A stretch of 64,000 nt of DNA from Isoetes taiwanensis. Its lineage: Eukaryota; Streptophyta; Lycopodiopsida; Isoetales; Isoetaceae. Below, piece after piece: positions 9,080 to 20,696 of this stretch. The stretch is taken from NCBI GenBank assembly GCA_021234155.1, contig JAJEKV010000101.1, forward strand, positions 1,865,332 through 1,929,331. Reading direction: 5' to 3'. The notes under the pieces are model-generated. The model had not been told where the DNA came from. It ran no database searches and was given only the letters and a program-made list of their open reading frames with translations. How positions within the stretch are numbered: position 1 is the stretch's first letter; each line of letters begins with the position of its first letter. A program made the position numbers and the translations under genes.

Positions 9080-11218
9080 TCACACAGCCTGGTTCCTGTT
9101 TTTTGAATTGATAGCTCCATTCCATCCCTCCATACAACGAAGCAAAGGAACAACTATTTTGCCATCAGACAATGCCATGAACACCTTGTTGATTTCTTCC
9201 CCAGGAGATGTTTTCTGTGTGCCACTCAATAGCCTTGTTCCGGCCTCCTTTCTCACAAATTCATACAAGAACCAAGTCCGACACTCTTCAATTCTGTTGG
9301 GCAGAGCATGAACACCCTTGTCATACTTTTCTCGTGCTGCAGGAATCTCCTCTGTCAGCTCCCTTGCCAATTCTTGCTCAAACCTCTGAATTTTGGCAAA
9401 CAGGGAAGCATCTGCTGTTTTTGCATTCTTCAATCCGAATTCGACCAAAACCTTTCTGAGCTCCTGAATCAGAGGATACGAAGCATTGGCAGCGTCATCG
9501 ATGTAGCTAAACACATGCTGATGATCCACAATTCGGAGAAGATCCTTCTCGCAGAATCTGAGAGGAGACAGTTGCCCTGTTTCATCGATCAAAAGGGTGT
9601 TTTCTGCAACTCTGGCAACGATCTGCTTGACAGTAGATTGCATAATCTCTTCAAGGTGCCGCAGGTCGACTGCCTGGCAAAGGGCGGCGAGGAAAGTGGA
9701 GCTCATGAGCTTCAAGATCTCAACAGCCTCTTCGGTCTTCCTGGCAGAGATCAAGCCAAGAGAATTTACATCCTGATTATGCTGCTCTGCGCTCTGCACA
9801 TGATTTGTGACCGGATTTGCAAGGAATTGGAGCTCCGAGGTGTAAGAAGCCATGGCAATTTCTGCCCCTTTCATGCCATAATCGAGACTTGGATTAGGCC
9901 CTCCGCTGAGATTTGAAGGCAATCCATTGTTGTAATAATCATTGACAAGCTCTGAGAATTGGGCGAACATGAGCTTCCCAATTGCAGCTATGGCCAGACG
10001 GGTGTTATCCATGGAAACACCAATTGGGGTGCCTTGAAAATTTCCGCCATGAAGGGCTTTATCTCTGCTAACATCAATAATCGGATTATCATTGACGGAA
10101 TTGATCTCCCTCTCAATTGAATGAGTGGCAGCTCGGATCACTTCGATTTGGGGACCCAGCCACTGCGGCGAGGTTCTGAGAGCATATCTGTCCTGTTTGG
10201 GCTTCTTGAGGGGGTCTGTTTCGTGCAATTTTGCAGCGGCTTTCATGTAAGAGCTGCCGTCTAGCACAAATTCCTGAATAGCAGCGGCTTCGATCTGTCC
10301 AGGGTGATGCTTCAATCTGTGAGTGAGAGGATCGGTGTATTCGGGCTTGCCTTGCATTACTTCACAAAAAAACGCAGAGATCACTTCTGCCAAAACAGCC
10401 AAAATGTTGGCATCGTAGCAGACTATGGATGCCAGAGCTGTTCCAACAGCTGTGCCATTTACAAGAGCAAACCCTTCCTTGGGTTGCAGCACAAAGGGCT
10501 CTTCAATTCCGGCGAGCTTCAAAGCTTCTTCTGCACCAAAAAATTCTCCTTCCTTTCTCATGGCCATGGAATTGGGGCGGGCTGTTAAAAGGCCTGCTAT
10601 GTAAGACAGAGGAACTAGATCACCGGAAGCAGTGATTGTACCTCTGAGAGGAAGCAGAGGAGTAATTCCGGCATTGAGAAGCTTGCACATAGAGTCCAAA
10701 ATCTTCCATCTGATGCCGGAATAGCCCTGCAACAGAGTATTGGTCCGCACCAACATTGCTGCTCTGGCGGTAGAACAGGGCAGAGTATTTGCATTGCCCT
10801 TTCCAAACACTCCGGCATTCAGAACTCGGATCAATTCCTTCTGGAGCTCCACCCCTTGATTAGTCCGGCGGGAAGATGTGGCCCCAAATCCGGTGGTGAC
10901 TCCATACATATAAGTGCCCTTCATCGCATTGTTGAGAACCCAATTGGAGCTCTGATCCACCCTTTCCTTTGTAATTTCTTCATCCAGACTAACCTTCACG
11001 TCTGATCTTCTGGCTACCGCTGCAACTTGTGCCACAGTTAGAGTTTGGCCTCTGAGCCAGACCTCTGGCGAACTCGAATACTGCTCCACCATATCCTTCA
11101 CTTCCTCAAAATGGCTCTTTTTAGTGTATTCAACAGATTTTGCCCAATTGAGGGGGTCTTCGCCGGCCCTGGCATTTTTGTACAAACCAACAGAAGCTAG
11201 GTCTTTAGGACAAGCCAT
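9080..11218 (-). CDS. PAL: Phenylalanine ammonia-lyase, intron-less and complete
   Basis: The 712-residue cytosolic enzyme, active as a tetramer, deaminates L-phenylalanine to trans-cinnamate, the first step to lignin, flavonoids and other phenylpropanoids. The Ala-Ser-Gly triad that forms the MIO cofactor is at residues 197-199 in [19 protein letters not shown]. Other active-site residues are present: Tyr105 in YGVTTGFG, Asn254, Gln342, Tyr345, Arg348, Phe394 and Glu478. Length matches the family (about 700-750). The start ATG is followed by a short variable N-terminus as usual. Two oddities: residue 132 is Val where PAL normally has Phe (ELIRVLNAG), and the C-terminus ends [12 protein letters not shown] rather than the usual Gly/Pro-rich end. 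The lack of introns points to a gymnosperm or earlier lineage. The frame is fully intact and likely functional. Confidence 0.97.
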   Translation of the reverse strand: MACPKDLASVGLYKNARAGEDPLNWAKSVEYTKKSHFEEVKDMVEQYSSSPEVWLRGQTLTVAQVAAVARRSDVKVSLDEEITKERVDQSSNWVLNNAMKGTYMYGVTTGFGATSSRRTNQGVELQKELIRVLNAGVFGKGNANTLPCSTARAAMLVRTNTLLQGYSGIRWKILDSMCKLLNAGITPLLPLRGTITASGDLVPLSYIAGLLTARPNSMAMRKEGEFFGAEEALKLAGIEEPFVLQPKEGFALVNGTAVGTALASIVCYDANILAVLAEVISAFFCEVMQGKPEYTDPLTHRLKHHPGQIEAAAIQEFVLDGSSYMKAAAKLHETDPLKKPKQDRYALRTSPQWLGPQIEVIRAATHSIEREINSVNDNPIIDVSRDKALHGGNFQGTPIGVSMDNTRLAIAAIGKLMFAQFSELVNDYYNNGLPSNLSGGPNPSLDYGMKGAEIAMASYTSELQFLANPVTNHVQSAEQHNQDVNSLGLISARKTEEAVEILKLMSSTFLAALCQAVDLRHLEEIMQSTVKQIVARVAENTLLIDETGQLSPLRFCEKDLLRIVDHQHVFSYIDDAANASYPLIQELRKVLVEFGLKNAKTADASLFAKIQRFEQELARELTEEIPAAREKYDKGVHALPNRIEECRTWFLYEFVRKEAGTRLLSGTQKTSPGEEINKVFMALSDGKIVVPLLRCMEGWNGAINSKNRNQAV

Positions 11219-11323
11219 AGCTGAGCTGAAAAGAAGGAATCAGGTGCTGTTGGCTAACTTATGGTGTATCAGACCTCTTTGCCGTTTGCTGTTGATTTGG
11301 TTTGGGAACTTCAAATGGCTGTT

Positions 11324-11331
11324 GTATTTAT
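11324..11331 (-). promoter_or_regulatory. Putative PAL TATA box
   Basis: On the minus strand the motif reads ATAAATAC, about 105 bases before the PAL ATG. That would put transcription start near 11295 and give a leader of roughly 75 bases. It is the best TATA-like site in the upstream region. Confidence 0.5.
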
Positions 11332-11370
11332 CACACAGATGCCAAAGAGCACTTTTTATTTTAAGACCAG

Positions 11371-11399
11371 AGGTTGGAATTGCAATTTTTTACCACGTG
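11371..11399 (-). promoter_or_regulatory. PAL upstream AC-like site and G-box
   Basis: Upstream of the TATA box the minus strand carries a perfect CACGTG G-box (11394-11399) and, 17 bases closer to the gene, CCAACCTC (11370-11377). The latter resembles the AC/P-box elements bound by R2R3-MYB factors in phenylpropanoid promoters. Such a pairing is typical of light- or stress-responsive PAL genes; function here is inferred from motif match only. Confidence 0.45.
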
Positions 11400-11539
11400 C
11401 TATTCAATCTCGTCAAGATGACCGGGAACTTTTCGGGTTTTAAAATTGACTGTGTAAAACAAAGAAATCTGGTCCGTATCCTTTATTATGTGATGACCAT
11501 TTATGTTATTATGGAAAAGCGCAATTTCTAGGTCTTTGT

Positions 11540-13050
11540 CACGATAGCAAAGCACGCTCTACTGTCTACAGCAACAATGAGCAGCAGATTCCTGCTCTGG
11601 AATGGGAGCTGGCCACTGGCAGCAGCCAGGAGCACCAGTTAACGTCAATGGTAAGCAGACCGGCTGTCTCAGGTTCGTCAAGAATGATTTGTCATTCCTG
11701 ATCAGTATGGTCGCCACATGGCTAGCTCTCATTGCACACCAAATAAGAATGAAGACTAACTTACCTTGACGTGGAGTAAGAAACAAAATCACGATGACAA
11801 GACTCGCTACAAAATAGAAAGCTATCGCAGAACCTAACCTGGCTACAAGACAAGAAGCTTGGGCTAAACAACAAACTCCGTTGATCTGTGGTTTCTTCAT
11901 TGATTGGTATCATGAATTATGTTCTCACAAATGAAAGAACCATGTGAGCTTCATCTGATTGAGGACTACATGAATAGACTCATAAGTCACTATGTAATAA
12001 TTGAAAGAAAAAATGGAGAAGTTTGAAAATAAATTTCTCAAGGATATAGAAATTTTAGAAAAAAAAATTAAACACTCGCGTCTAAAGAAAATGTAATAGT
12101 AAAATACTAGAAAAAGTGCCCAGCGATGCTGGGCTTTTCTTTGGGATTAAATTCCAAAGTTAATAAAGATATGGTTAAGAGTCTTAATTGCTATATATAT
12201 GATCGTCTAATAATTAAATATATTATTAGAATAATTCATTTGTGCTTTACAGTTGCTATATGTGTAAGCTACAGAACATCGAGGTCTAACCTTCATATGC
12301 ATGTTACAATCCATAGCAGAGTACAACTTAGTTGTGCCAGAAATTGTTCTACCAAAATGCCATAAATGCTAGTGTGCAAAATGTCTTAAGTCATACCATG
12401 CACGTTGTGTCAAAATCAATTACATAATTGATAAATGCAATTGGTAATATAAGTCTTCTAGCATAATAAAGCTTGATTTCTGATACAAGTCTAGAAATGA
12501 AGTTTCTTTGGTCAAATAACATTGGTGATGCCCCTTGTGTTTGGATTTGAAATGATATTGATGCATATGCATACTCCTATTGCGAAGGTTGTTGAAGACA
12601 ACCCAACATAATATATGAGTCCAAATCGTAACATGTGTAGCTTATAAAAGTGCACATTTGCCTTGAATATTAGAGATGTATTGGAAGAAAATCAATCCTA
12701 TACATTTGGAAAAAGTGGGATCCTTAGTAGCTGCAAAATGGCGAGCCCTCTTATAATCCACATTCCTTTGTCAAGACCACATTTGTGTCAACTTGTCCCT
12801 TCAATGAAGATAAATAATTATGTTCATTGCATCAAGAACTTGACATTAGAATTGCCAACTTTTCACTAACAGTCCACAAACTAATCAAAGCGACTAATAG
12901 GCTCGACACGCTACTTATATAAAACAAAGGTAAAACAAATGCAAACAAAATTTTTCTTCTTTGCTGGCCCCGACCTTTTATGCGAGAATTCTATCTTCTA
13001 TATACATTACAAAGATAGCTAACCTTGCATACACAATGCCAGGATTCAAA
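11540..13050. other. Intergenic DNA without recognised features
   Basis: The stretch is AT-rich with many stops on both strands. I see no conserved protein motif, RNA gene or clear repeat here. It separates the PAL promoter from the ankyrin pseudogene. Confidence 0.5.
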
Positions 13051-13058
13051 CATGCCAA

Positions 13059-14124
13059 ATGCAGTTCAATGCTAAGGCTTCAACCATTTATGCAAATTTG
13101 AGCGTACATAATTTATCTTGCAGTACCAAGTTATCTTTGGATCCACAATACCAGGACAACATATCAAATACATTGGGGACAGGGGAAAAGCACGTTCTTT
13201 TTATTGTAGCCGGATATGGTAAAGGGTCTATCATGAAGACTCTCTTCGCCTATAAGTCTTCACATACCTTGATCTTGACTCCAGATCACGAAGGGGGCAC
13301 TCCACTCCACATTGCTACTAATGATCTTAATATTCTTGAGCAGTTGTTTGCTGTATTTGATGTTCTATGTCCCAAGAAGGATGTGAATGAGTTGCACAAT
13401 TTCAAGGACCAAACTCTATTGCATTATGGTGCAGGAAAGGGCAATAAAAGGGTTGTAGAATTTCTTATTGAAATGGGGGCCAAGATACTTGCACAAGATA
13501 AGTATGGTGCGATCCCGTTTCATTTTCTTTGCCGATGTGTGGAAGCACATCTGTGATGGAACTGATGTTGTATGGGCATGTAGATGATGTAATAAATAAG
13601 AAAGGCATGATTGTTTTGCACTTTGCCTCATGAAATGGGCGAGATGAGGTTGTTAAGTGGCTGCTTGAAAAGGTCGCGGATTAATTGCCAAAAGCAGACA
13701 TTGCCAAAGCGAGCACGCCCTTCATTGGGCTATCAGAAATGGATCTTTGTCTGTCATTCCTATCCTCATTGAAGCAGGAGCTATCGCTGATTTGTTTCTT
13801 CACAATAACAAAGGCAAGCTTGCGAATCAGTTTCTCTTTGACTCCATCTATATCTATAGATATAAACACAAAGATAATGCCGCTCTGCTTCATTATGCTG
13901 CAAGTTATGCCACTGCGGAAAAGCTTAAATCGCTATTCTTTCAGACACGTCTTGCCACTGCACATGATGGCAAGGATTTTGAGAAGATCGTCAACATCAT
14001 GGATATTGATAGCAACAATCTATTCCACTGGGCTGCCATGAAAGGCAACCTTGATGTCCTAGAAAATCTACCTTACTTTCAAAGCAGCAAAAAATGTAGC
14101 ACTCAAACAGTTAATGGTGGCTAG
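13059..14124 (+). pseudogene. Ankyrin-repeat protein pseudogene
   Basis: Ankyrin motifs recur on the plus strand: DHEGGTPLHIATNDLNIL near 13280, FKDQTLLHYGAGKGNKRVV near 13410, KKGMIVLHFAS near 13595, STPLHWAIRNGSLSVIPILI near 13710, DNAALLHYAASYATAEKL near 13880 and DSNNLFHWAAMKGNLDVL near 14010. They lie in different frames: the first frame runs 13059-13553, then shifts, and the last runs 13747-14121. A stop also falls near 13632. The helical repeats normally mediate protein-protein contacts, and plant members often have a C-terminal membrane domain (PGG type), which is absent here. Disabled copy of a large plant family. Confidence 0.85.
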
Positions 14125-14129
14125 TTCAG

Positions 14130-15135
14130 AGAAGGAACAAAGGTACGCATGCATTTTGGAAGTGCCGCATCTGAATTTCAGAGTTGTATTAGAGAAAGAA
14201 TTTATGAACGAAGTAAATGTCGCACATCGCTATTACCAAAATATAAACCTTCTTATTGAAAGCAAAATATCTCGGTCTTGATTGCAGTCATAAATTGGGT
14301 TTTGTTCTGGATCTTTTGAGTGAGCCATCTGCAAGAATAACCTGATCATTTTTCCTAAAAGATGGCCCTTGACCTTGCTCAAAAAATCAAGGCAAATAAA
14401 CCACAATTTTAATCCTCAAAACAGAATACTCCATAGAAAATGCCAGTGCATCTATACATTTAAAATAAGCCAGTCCAATGCATGAATTTCATGTAAGGAA
14501 AGGTGTAAAGACTTTTTTTTTCATCTATAAAATTACAGGTTGCAATTGGAAAACATTTTCTCCTACTTGATAAAAAAATTGCAACACTTTTACTATGACA
14601 TAAAACACGAGAACATATACTAACATTTGCAACTTACCACACCGATTGGGCATCACGGGATCCATTTTGAATGACATAGAATCTTGCATAGTACAACAAA
14701 TAGTAGGTTCAAATTTCGATATCGGTCAAAATCCCTCCGGCGGAGATGGGTTAAGCCGCCGAAGTGGATAACGTGAATCCACCTAAATCTGCCGGACTTC
14801 TTCAAGAACATGGCAAAATCTTTGACAAAGACCGTGCGAGGCAAAACACATTAGGCCGAAAGATTAATAAAACGATTATCCAACTGCCCCTTTTCCATGG
14901 CAAAGATTGTGAGAGATTGCATGGCTTGGCACAACTTGTAAAATCCATTTTCATCTCTCCAAAATCAAGTCTTAGTTCAACAAACACTTGGCTTATGAGA
15001 AGGTTTCTAAGATTAAGCAGCACAATCTTCAATTTGTACAGCTTGAAATGATCTTATGACCTGTGGAGATTGAAGACTTCTGATCAAGAAAGATCCATTT
15101 GAGAAAGAACCGCTTCAAACTTGATACTTGGTTCT
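14130..15135. other. Intergenic DNA without recognised genes
   Basis: Both strands are broken by stops. Short open frames around 14653-15051 show no family motif. No RNA gene or clear repeat was found. Confidence 0.4.
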
Positions 15136-15138
15136 TGT

Positions 15139-15728
15139 CATGATGCCACGGATGCACAAGGACACTCTAATGCCCTATTCCTGCAAAAATGAAACTGGTT
15201 CAATGCTTAAATATTTATCTTAAACTCCCTTTGCCAGTCTCAATTGACAAAACACAAAAGCTTATAAAGCCAGCAATAATGGATGACATATTCAGATCTC
15301 AAAATAAAAATGCAATTGCCCTGAGATCAATGCAAAATAAGCAGAAAGCTTAATCTAGAATAGAGATACAGATGGCATATAGATTCTAGATAAACCAAGT
15401 TGAATTATAGCAGAATAAACATACAGATACCACCGATTTAGCTATCACCGAGATGGATAGATGCAAGATCCACAGATTGGTAAATTTGATGATGCCACGG
15501 ATGCACACGGACACTCTAATGCCCTATTCATGCAAAAATGAAACTGGTTCAATGCTTAAATATTTACCTTAAACTCCCTTTACCAGTCTCAAATGACAAA
15601 ACACAAAAGCTTACAAAGATATTAGATCCATATTCAGATCTCGGAACAAAAATGCAACCAGTGCAAATTAAGCAGAAAGCTTAACCTATAATAGAAACAC
15701 AAAGGGCATACAGATTCTAGAAAATAAC
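15139..15728. repeat. Two-copy direct repeat, period about 352 bases
   Basis: The sequence beginning GATGCCACGGATGCACA at about 15139 recurs at about 15491. Both copies continue through shared text (ACTCTAATGCCCTATTC, then AATGCTTAAATATTTA, then AGCAGAAAGCTTAA) with roughly 90 percent identity over 130 bases and looser similarity beyond. No coding potential is seen. An old segmental duplication. Confidence 0.75.
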
Positions 15729-15889
15729 AGACGTTCAATGGAATTGCATCATGAGAGAAAGACTTTGAACGAAGGAAAAAAGCAGGTACGTTCTTGCCAT
15801 CAAATCTGTTCTTACCTGAATCCATCACTCCATCCGGAATGTTGTCAGGCATTTTTCAATTGGTCTTTCCTTTTTGAGATAGATTTGAG

Positions 15890-16350
15890 TGGAATCCTAT
15901 ATTATAAAACCGTGGCGTCGGTCTGTGCGGCCGATCGACGGCCGAGATCGCGCCAATGTCCCTGCCCCCCGTCGGACGGCCCAGATTTGTTCGTTTGTCC
16001 CTCTGTAGCTATGGAGGATCCAGATTTGGCCACGTGGCAAAGAGAAAAGAGGCGTCGTTTCGTGGCATAGTTTGGGGTTTGCGAATTTAACTCGGGCTCA
16101 TGCTTCCGTTCCTCTATTTTGTTACAGGGAGGAGACAGAGCAGCAGAGAAGCCACGTCTTTTAGGCCCCCTTACAAGGGTCCGGCCGACGGATCCATCTT
16201 CACTCCTCGGATTAGTCGTTAGATATAGCGAAATGTTGGCTTCAGATCCAAATTTTCTGTTGTCTTCGGCTTCCCTATCCTCCTTTTCTATTAGCTTTTC
16301 AGGTTTTCTCACCAAACAATCCTCCACTTTGATGTGATGCCCCAGCATTG
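15890..16350. other. GC-rich, promoter-like block
   Basis: This block has higher GC than its surroundings, contains the G-box-like CCACGTGGC near 16030 and several pyrimidine tracts. A short plus-strand frame (MEDPDLATWQREKRRRFVA) starts at 16011, and a longer minus-strand frame of 148 codons is probably incidental. It may be a promoter or first exon of a lost gene, but I see no downstream coding continuity. Confidence 0.25.
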
Positions 16351-16378
16351 GCTGAGATCCACGACATCAGAAGGCCGT

Positions 16379-16472
16379 GTTAATTTTTCCTCTAGCTCTT
16401 ACTCAGCTATCGCAGGTTCTTTCCTTCTTTCTTTAGTTCGTCAATTTTTCCTCTCGCTCTTACTCAGCTATG
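16379..16472. repeat. Duplicated 33-base pyrimidine-rich segment
   Basis: TTTTTCCTCTAGCTCTTACT at 16382 recurs as TTTTTCCTCTCGCTCTTACT near 16443, each followed by CAGCTAT. A small local direct repeat. Confidence 0.65.
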
Positions 16473-17066
16473 GCACAGCTTTCTAAATGGGATTGGGCTC
16501 CAGCCGAAAAAATGCTGAAAAAATGCTGGAGCACTAAAAGGAGCTTTCTGCCGAATATTTATTTTGATGCCCAAAGGATCGAAACTGTTGATAGATCGGA
16601 TTGATTGTTTTTTTTGAAAGGGGGACCGTAAGTGGGAGTCTCATCTTGATTTGTATATCTTGAACAAATCGTGGATCAGAACAAAAATTCTGTGAATCGT
16701 GGCCACCAGTACTGCTTTTCATGGCACCGGCTTTATGCTAATACAACGGATGTGCATAGATACGATGGCAGAAAAACATGGGCAATTAAGCAGATGATGC
16801 TAGCAGAGCTACAGAATTAATGCTCTGATGGTGGTTGCAGAGCACATCCTGAAGCAAATCCTACATCCTGGTGTGCATCTGTGGCCTTCAAAAGGTGGAT
16901 GGCCATGCTTATGAGGCAATCACAATTTTCATATGGCAGCTTGGGAGCTTGGGAGATCTGAGCTTTCACCTTCAATTTATATGCAGGTTCTACAATACCT
17001 AGGGAGATCTTCCACCAGAGAAATGATAGTACATTTAGAACAAAGAAATGATCATTTAGATTTCTA

Positions 17067-17369
17067 TGATCAGGTACCAAACCTGGAGGATTCGAGATTA
17101 AACCACTGTCAATGACTTAAATCCCGCTTGCTTTGAGAAGGGTGCTCTAGTTAGAAGCTTCGGCATGTCGGAAAGGCTCTTTTTGAGAAACATCTTTTTG
17201 GATGCAATTTTTTAAACGAAAATCCTCTTTTATTGCAAATAATGGAACATGTTTCTTCTGGCGGAGGTATGTTTTGAGCTGAAATGCCTAATTCTATGGT
17301 CCTCTTCACGGTTAGTATGATCAGGTATCAAACCTGGAGGATTCGAGATTAAACCACTGTCAATGACTT
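17067..17369. repeat. 53-base direct repeat 250 bases apart
   Basis: Positions 17067-17119 and 17317-17369 are identical except for one base. Both begin ATGATCAGGTAYCAAACC and end CACTGTCAATGACTT. The flanks differ. No ORF or structure explains them; they may be remnants of one repeat family or of a local duplication. Confidence 0.85.
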
Positions 17370-18029
17370 CAAAACCGATGATATTTTCATGATGTGTTTG
17401 TGGTAAGGAAACAAGAGTCATTTTCTTCATTGTTTTCTGTCATATTAAGCTCTACATCTTTGAGATCCTAATTGATTATGTAGAATGGCTTTCTTTTTCT
17501 CTTGCCTATTTTACGAGCGGTATTCCTTCTTCTATGTGGCTCACGTTTTATTAAGTGACACATATTTGTTTAAACCATGAGATCTTTGCTATATCATAGC
17601 TATGTTTGAATTGTTACGCATTGATGCATTGAAGTGTTTCTTTTATATGCCCTTTGCAAATAACTTGAGATGTTTGTTCAGGGAATCTTTCAAAATCTAG
17701 CACCATACATCGAATATGGAGAGGATTACGCTAACGAGTGAAAAGCACATACATTGTAGAACCATGCATATTCGGGGAGTGCAAAGGATCGGGATCCATA
17801 AATGATCGGAGGGGATTGGTTGAATGGCTCACGTGGGGCATAACTCCATTTGCTTTTTTCCCTTGCAGGTAATGATGAGAAAATTTATGGGTGCTTTTGA
17901 ATGTAGTTTTATGAAGCTTCAGATATATTGAGAAGTATTGAACAATGCTATCTCTACTATGGATCTGAGGAATAGATGAAGCACTTATCGTCCTATGTCT
18001 TCTCCTATGTCTTACGCTTATGGTTGTCG

Positions 18030-18590
18030 GGATCCTCTGGATATTGATGTCTTTTTCGAGGCTCAAATTGTCATCAAAACACTTCAATGCAAGGATTGTT
18101 CCATGTCTCTTGAATGGTTTCACGAAAACGAACGATGTTGAAGGAATTCAAGATGCAGAAGTAAATTATTGGTTTAAGCCTGTCTTTCTGTTTTTCTTTA
18201 ATCACTAAATCATAGAGAGCAGAGTGCACTTGAATTTAAATTGCGGATCCAAGAATGCATAGAGCTGGTACGGAAGGAGAAGATGGTTGATGCTATTTTG
18301 TATGCTCGGCCATCACGGGACAGAACACACATGAAGGATTTTACAACGTATCGTAGCCACACTTGGCTCTAAAAGCAACACCGAATGCCCATCTTATAAG
18401 GTACGAGGCCAAATAAAAACTCTATAAAAAGGCAAACTATTCGACATTGTCATTTTGTAGGTGCTTTTTGATAATCGGAAGTGAAATGATCTGGTTAAGT
18501 TGTTTAAGGAGGAGTTCAACGGGCTATGGGATCACAGTAGAGCTATTCTTTGCTAAAGGCATAACGGTGATTCTCTTGATAAAGTCATCA
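18030..18590 (+). pseudogene. MAEA/GID9-like CTLH-domain gene fragment
   Basis: The plus strand encodes DPLDIDVFFEAQIVIKTL from 18031, then LEFKLRIQECIELVRKEKM from about 18230 and THMKDF, matching the LisH-to-CTLH segment of plant MAEA proteins. After a frame slip comes ALKSNTECPSYK before a GTACGAG donor near 18401. After an acceptor at about 18461 it continues VLFDNRK-NDLVKLFKEEFNGLW, the next CTLH stretch. MAEA is a core subunit of the CTLH/GID ubiquitin ligase, which marks metabolic enzymes and transcription factors for degradation. Frame slips, stops and the missing N-terminus and C-terminal RING-like domain show that it is a relic. Splice-site remnants argue for a decayed genomic copy, not a processed one. 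Confidence 0.75.
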
Positions 18591-19437
18591 TCATGCTTGC
18601 ACACAGCCTATAATGATCGTTACAACTTCTTTGCTATTTTTTGTGCCAAAATCTCGACTTGATCATGTCCATATTCAGCTGGTTTTTGAGTTTATATTTT
18701 GGAAATGCAAAATCATTCTATTCTATTCTATTCTATTCATTTGTTGGTTTATGACATTTGCAGTTGTATTATGCTCTTCATCTTCTTTTTGTACTATGCT
18801 AAAATGTATATTACAAGTTGAATGTGAAATTGTATGGTCATTTCTCATATGTACACAAATATATCTCATATATTGTGTAGATCTGGGAGGCTTTTTGCGG
18901 ATTACATTTGCCAATTGGAAAGAAATCCACATTGTGTTTCAAAATTGTTGACACTTCTTGCAGATATGGCAGCAGGGTTTCTAAAATCTTATGAGCGATA
19001 TGAACCGCAATACACATCAACAAAAAAACATCATGTGTTTGGCTCAGCGTGGGGTTTTAAATTGTGGGGTTGTAAATTATGTCACGGTCAAAATGTTTAG
19101 GGCATTTTAGGGCATTATAGTTCAAATTTGTTGATGGTTCATGGCATTATGGTTCTGGACAAATTATCTGGTAATTTTAGAACTTCTATATACTTTTCAA
19201 CCACTTCGCAATGCTACATTGTCAATGTGTTCTAAATTATTATACATGTTCGTTGCAGGTAGCGGTTCCCAAATGCTTCATTCTCAATTCTGGCTTTGCT
19301 TCAAGTCGGAAGAAAGATGGCATCACAAAAGACAAAATGTAACGCTTTATAAGGATTTGAATTATGTTAGGGTCAAAACGTTCAGGGCATTATGATTACA
19401 GCATGACAACAACAAATTTTCTGGTAATTTTAAAATT

Positions 19438-19940
19438 TCTTGCCTTTTTTGGTCCAGGATTCATGGTTTGCATTGCCGATGTAGATCCAGACAACTCTGG
19501 GTCGACTTTTACAAAATGTGAACGAGTGTGAACGTTGTTGCCACATTCAAGCAATGCTTTTTGTCTTGGTTTTGGTATAATGGACCGGTTGAGAGTGACT
19601 TGAGCGGTTCTCATCCCGAACTCTTATGCAATGCATTTATTGTGGATTATTCTTATCGCATCCATTGCAACCCTATTTGTGCAATCACTTGCGGGTAACC
19701 GGGGAGTTGTGACAGGTGAATCTTATGGAGTTAAAGATAATTTGTGCCGTTTTCAATTTGAATGTATTATAGATCATTATATTATGGACCTCCAGAACTC
19801 CCACACACAACACATATGACTTGGATATGCACATGAAAACACTTAGCAGAGCATTGTGGGGCAGAATATCCAAGCAACATTAACTTCATACTTTGCATCT
19901 TTGCCGAGTTTGCAGTCATCGCTGTTGATATTCCAGAAGG
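19438..19940 (+). pseudogene. NRAMP metal transporter gene fragment
   Basis: Three exon-like blocks match the start of NRAMP transporters. FLAFFGPGFMVCIADVDPDN (19438-19510) is the TM1 region. MHLLWIILIASIATLFVQSL then AGNRGVVTG (19631-19715, followed by GTGAAT) is TM2. [20 protein letters not shown] then [12 protein letters not shown] (about 19837-19940, followed by GTATGT) is TM3. NRAMPs are proton-coupled importers of manganese and iron in endomembranes and plasma membrane. The metal-binding DPGN signature reads DPDN here, the residues after the first block do not match the family, and no good AG precedes the third block. The remaining nine or so helices are absent. A truncated, inactive copy. 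Confidence 0.8.
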
Positions 19941-19989
19941 TATGTAACATGATGCAAGAGGAGAAGTTAATTTCATAATTTATACACCA

Positions 19990-20470
19990 AGATGGCTTAG
20001 TGTGTCCATATTGGTTTCTGTCAGTGATCAGAATTATATCTTCTTTGAATATCCTATTTAGGATTCCATTGTAATCAGTGTAAGGCTATCTTGGATTGTA
20101 ATAGCTCTACAGTTACAAACTTAAAGAAGTATTAAAGTCCTGCTCCAAGAAGAGTGAAGTCTTACATTGTAATAGCTCTACAATTACAAATTTCAAGGTG
20201 GTATTTGATTATGGGATTTGAATATACGCAAGGTTTTACCTTTATGATATACTTCTTCAATCTGCTCTACATATAGGGTCACCATGTCATGGAGAAATAT
20301 TTGCCTTCATAAGCAACTATCGCATGCATGATGTGGCTTCATAAGAAACTATTGCATAATGCATGCATGATAAGAACATGCATAACTTGAAGATGTGGAA
20401 AAGATTCATTAATAGGCCTCGCAATGTAACATATAATGCAAATTCACTATGTTTTCAACCTAAGCTTTTG
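19990..20470. other. Intergenic DNA without recognised genes
   Basis: No gene is seen. A short phrase (GTAATAGCTCTACARTTACAAA) occurs at about 20098 and again at about 20169, and a second small repeat of GCATGCATGAT occurs near 20325 and 20360. No NRAMP exon follows the last one. Confidence 0.5.
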
Positions 20471-20486
20471 TCAACATGAAAACAAA

Positions 20487-20696
20487 TCATGTATAGTCCA
20501 CTGTTGAAATATTGTGGCACCATTGACACAAAATAGTGCCTCCCTCGCTGCTACCTCCACAGCCCATGCGTCCAGGCTTCTCATATGGGTTAAATAATTC
20601 ACAAGTAGAGGTATCGGCTTCCCCGAAATCAACGACCATAGCTCCGGTGCCATTGTCGCCCTTGCTTTCACCTGCAAACCCCTGTTTTAGCGACAA
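20487..20696 (-). CDS. Small Gly/Cys-containing ORF, unknown
   Basis: A minus-strand frame of 69 codons reads MSLKQGFAGESKGDNGTGAM, then STCELFNPYEKPGRMGCGGS, then GGTILCQWCHNISTVDYT. The composition is protein-like, with a CxxC near the end, but it matches no family I know. It may be the last exon of a lost gene or a chance frame. Confidence 0.2.
   Translation of the reverse strand: MSLKQGFAGESKGDNGTGAMVVDFGEADTSTCELFNPYEKPGRMGCGGSSEGGTILCQWCHNISTVDYT

Noticed and set aside
9308-9916. 202-codon open frame on the plus strand opposite PAL
   Set aside because: It is antisense to the intact PAL coding region and has no family motif. Long antisense frames are expected there.
15902-16348. 148-codon minus-strand frame in the GC-rich block
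   Set aside because: High GC lowers stop frequency. The sequence has no recognisable domain and the block looks more like a promoter.
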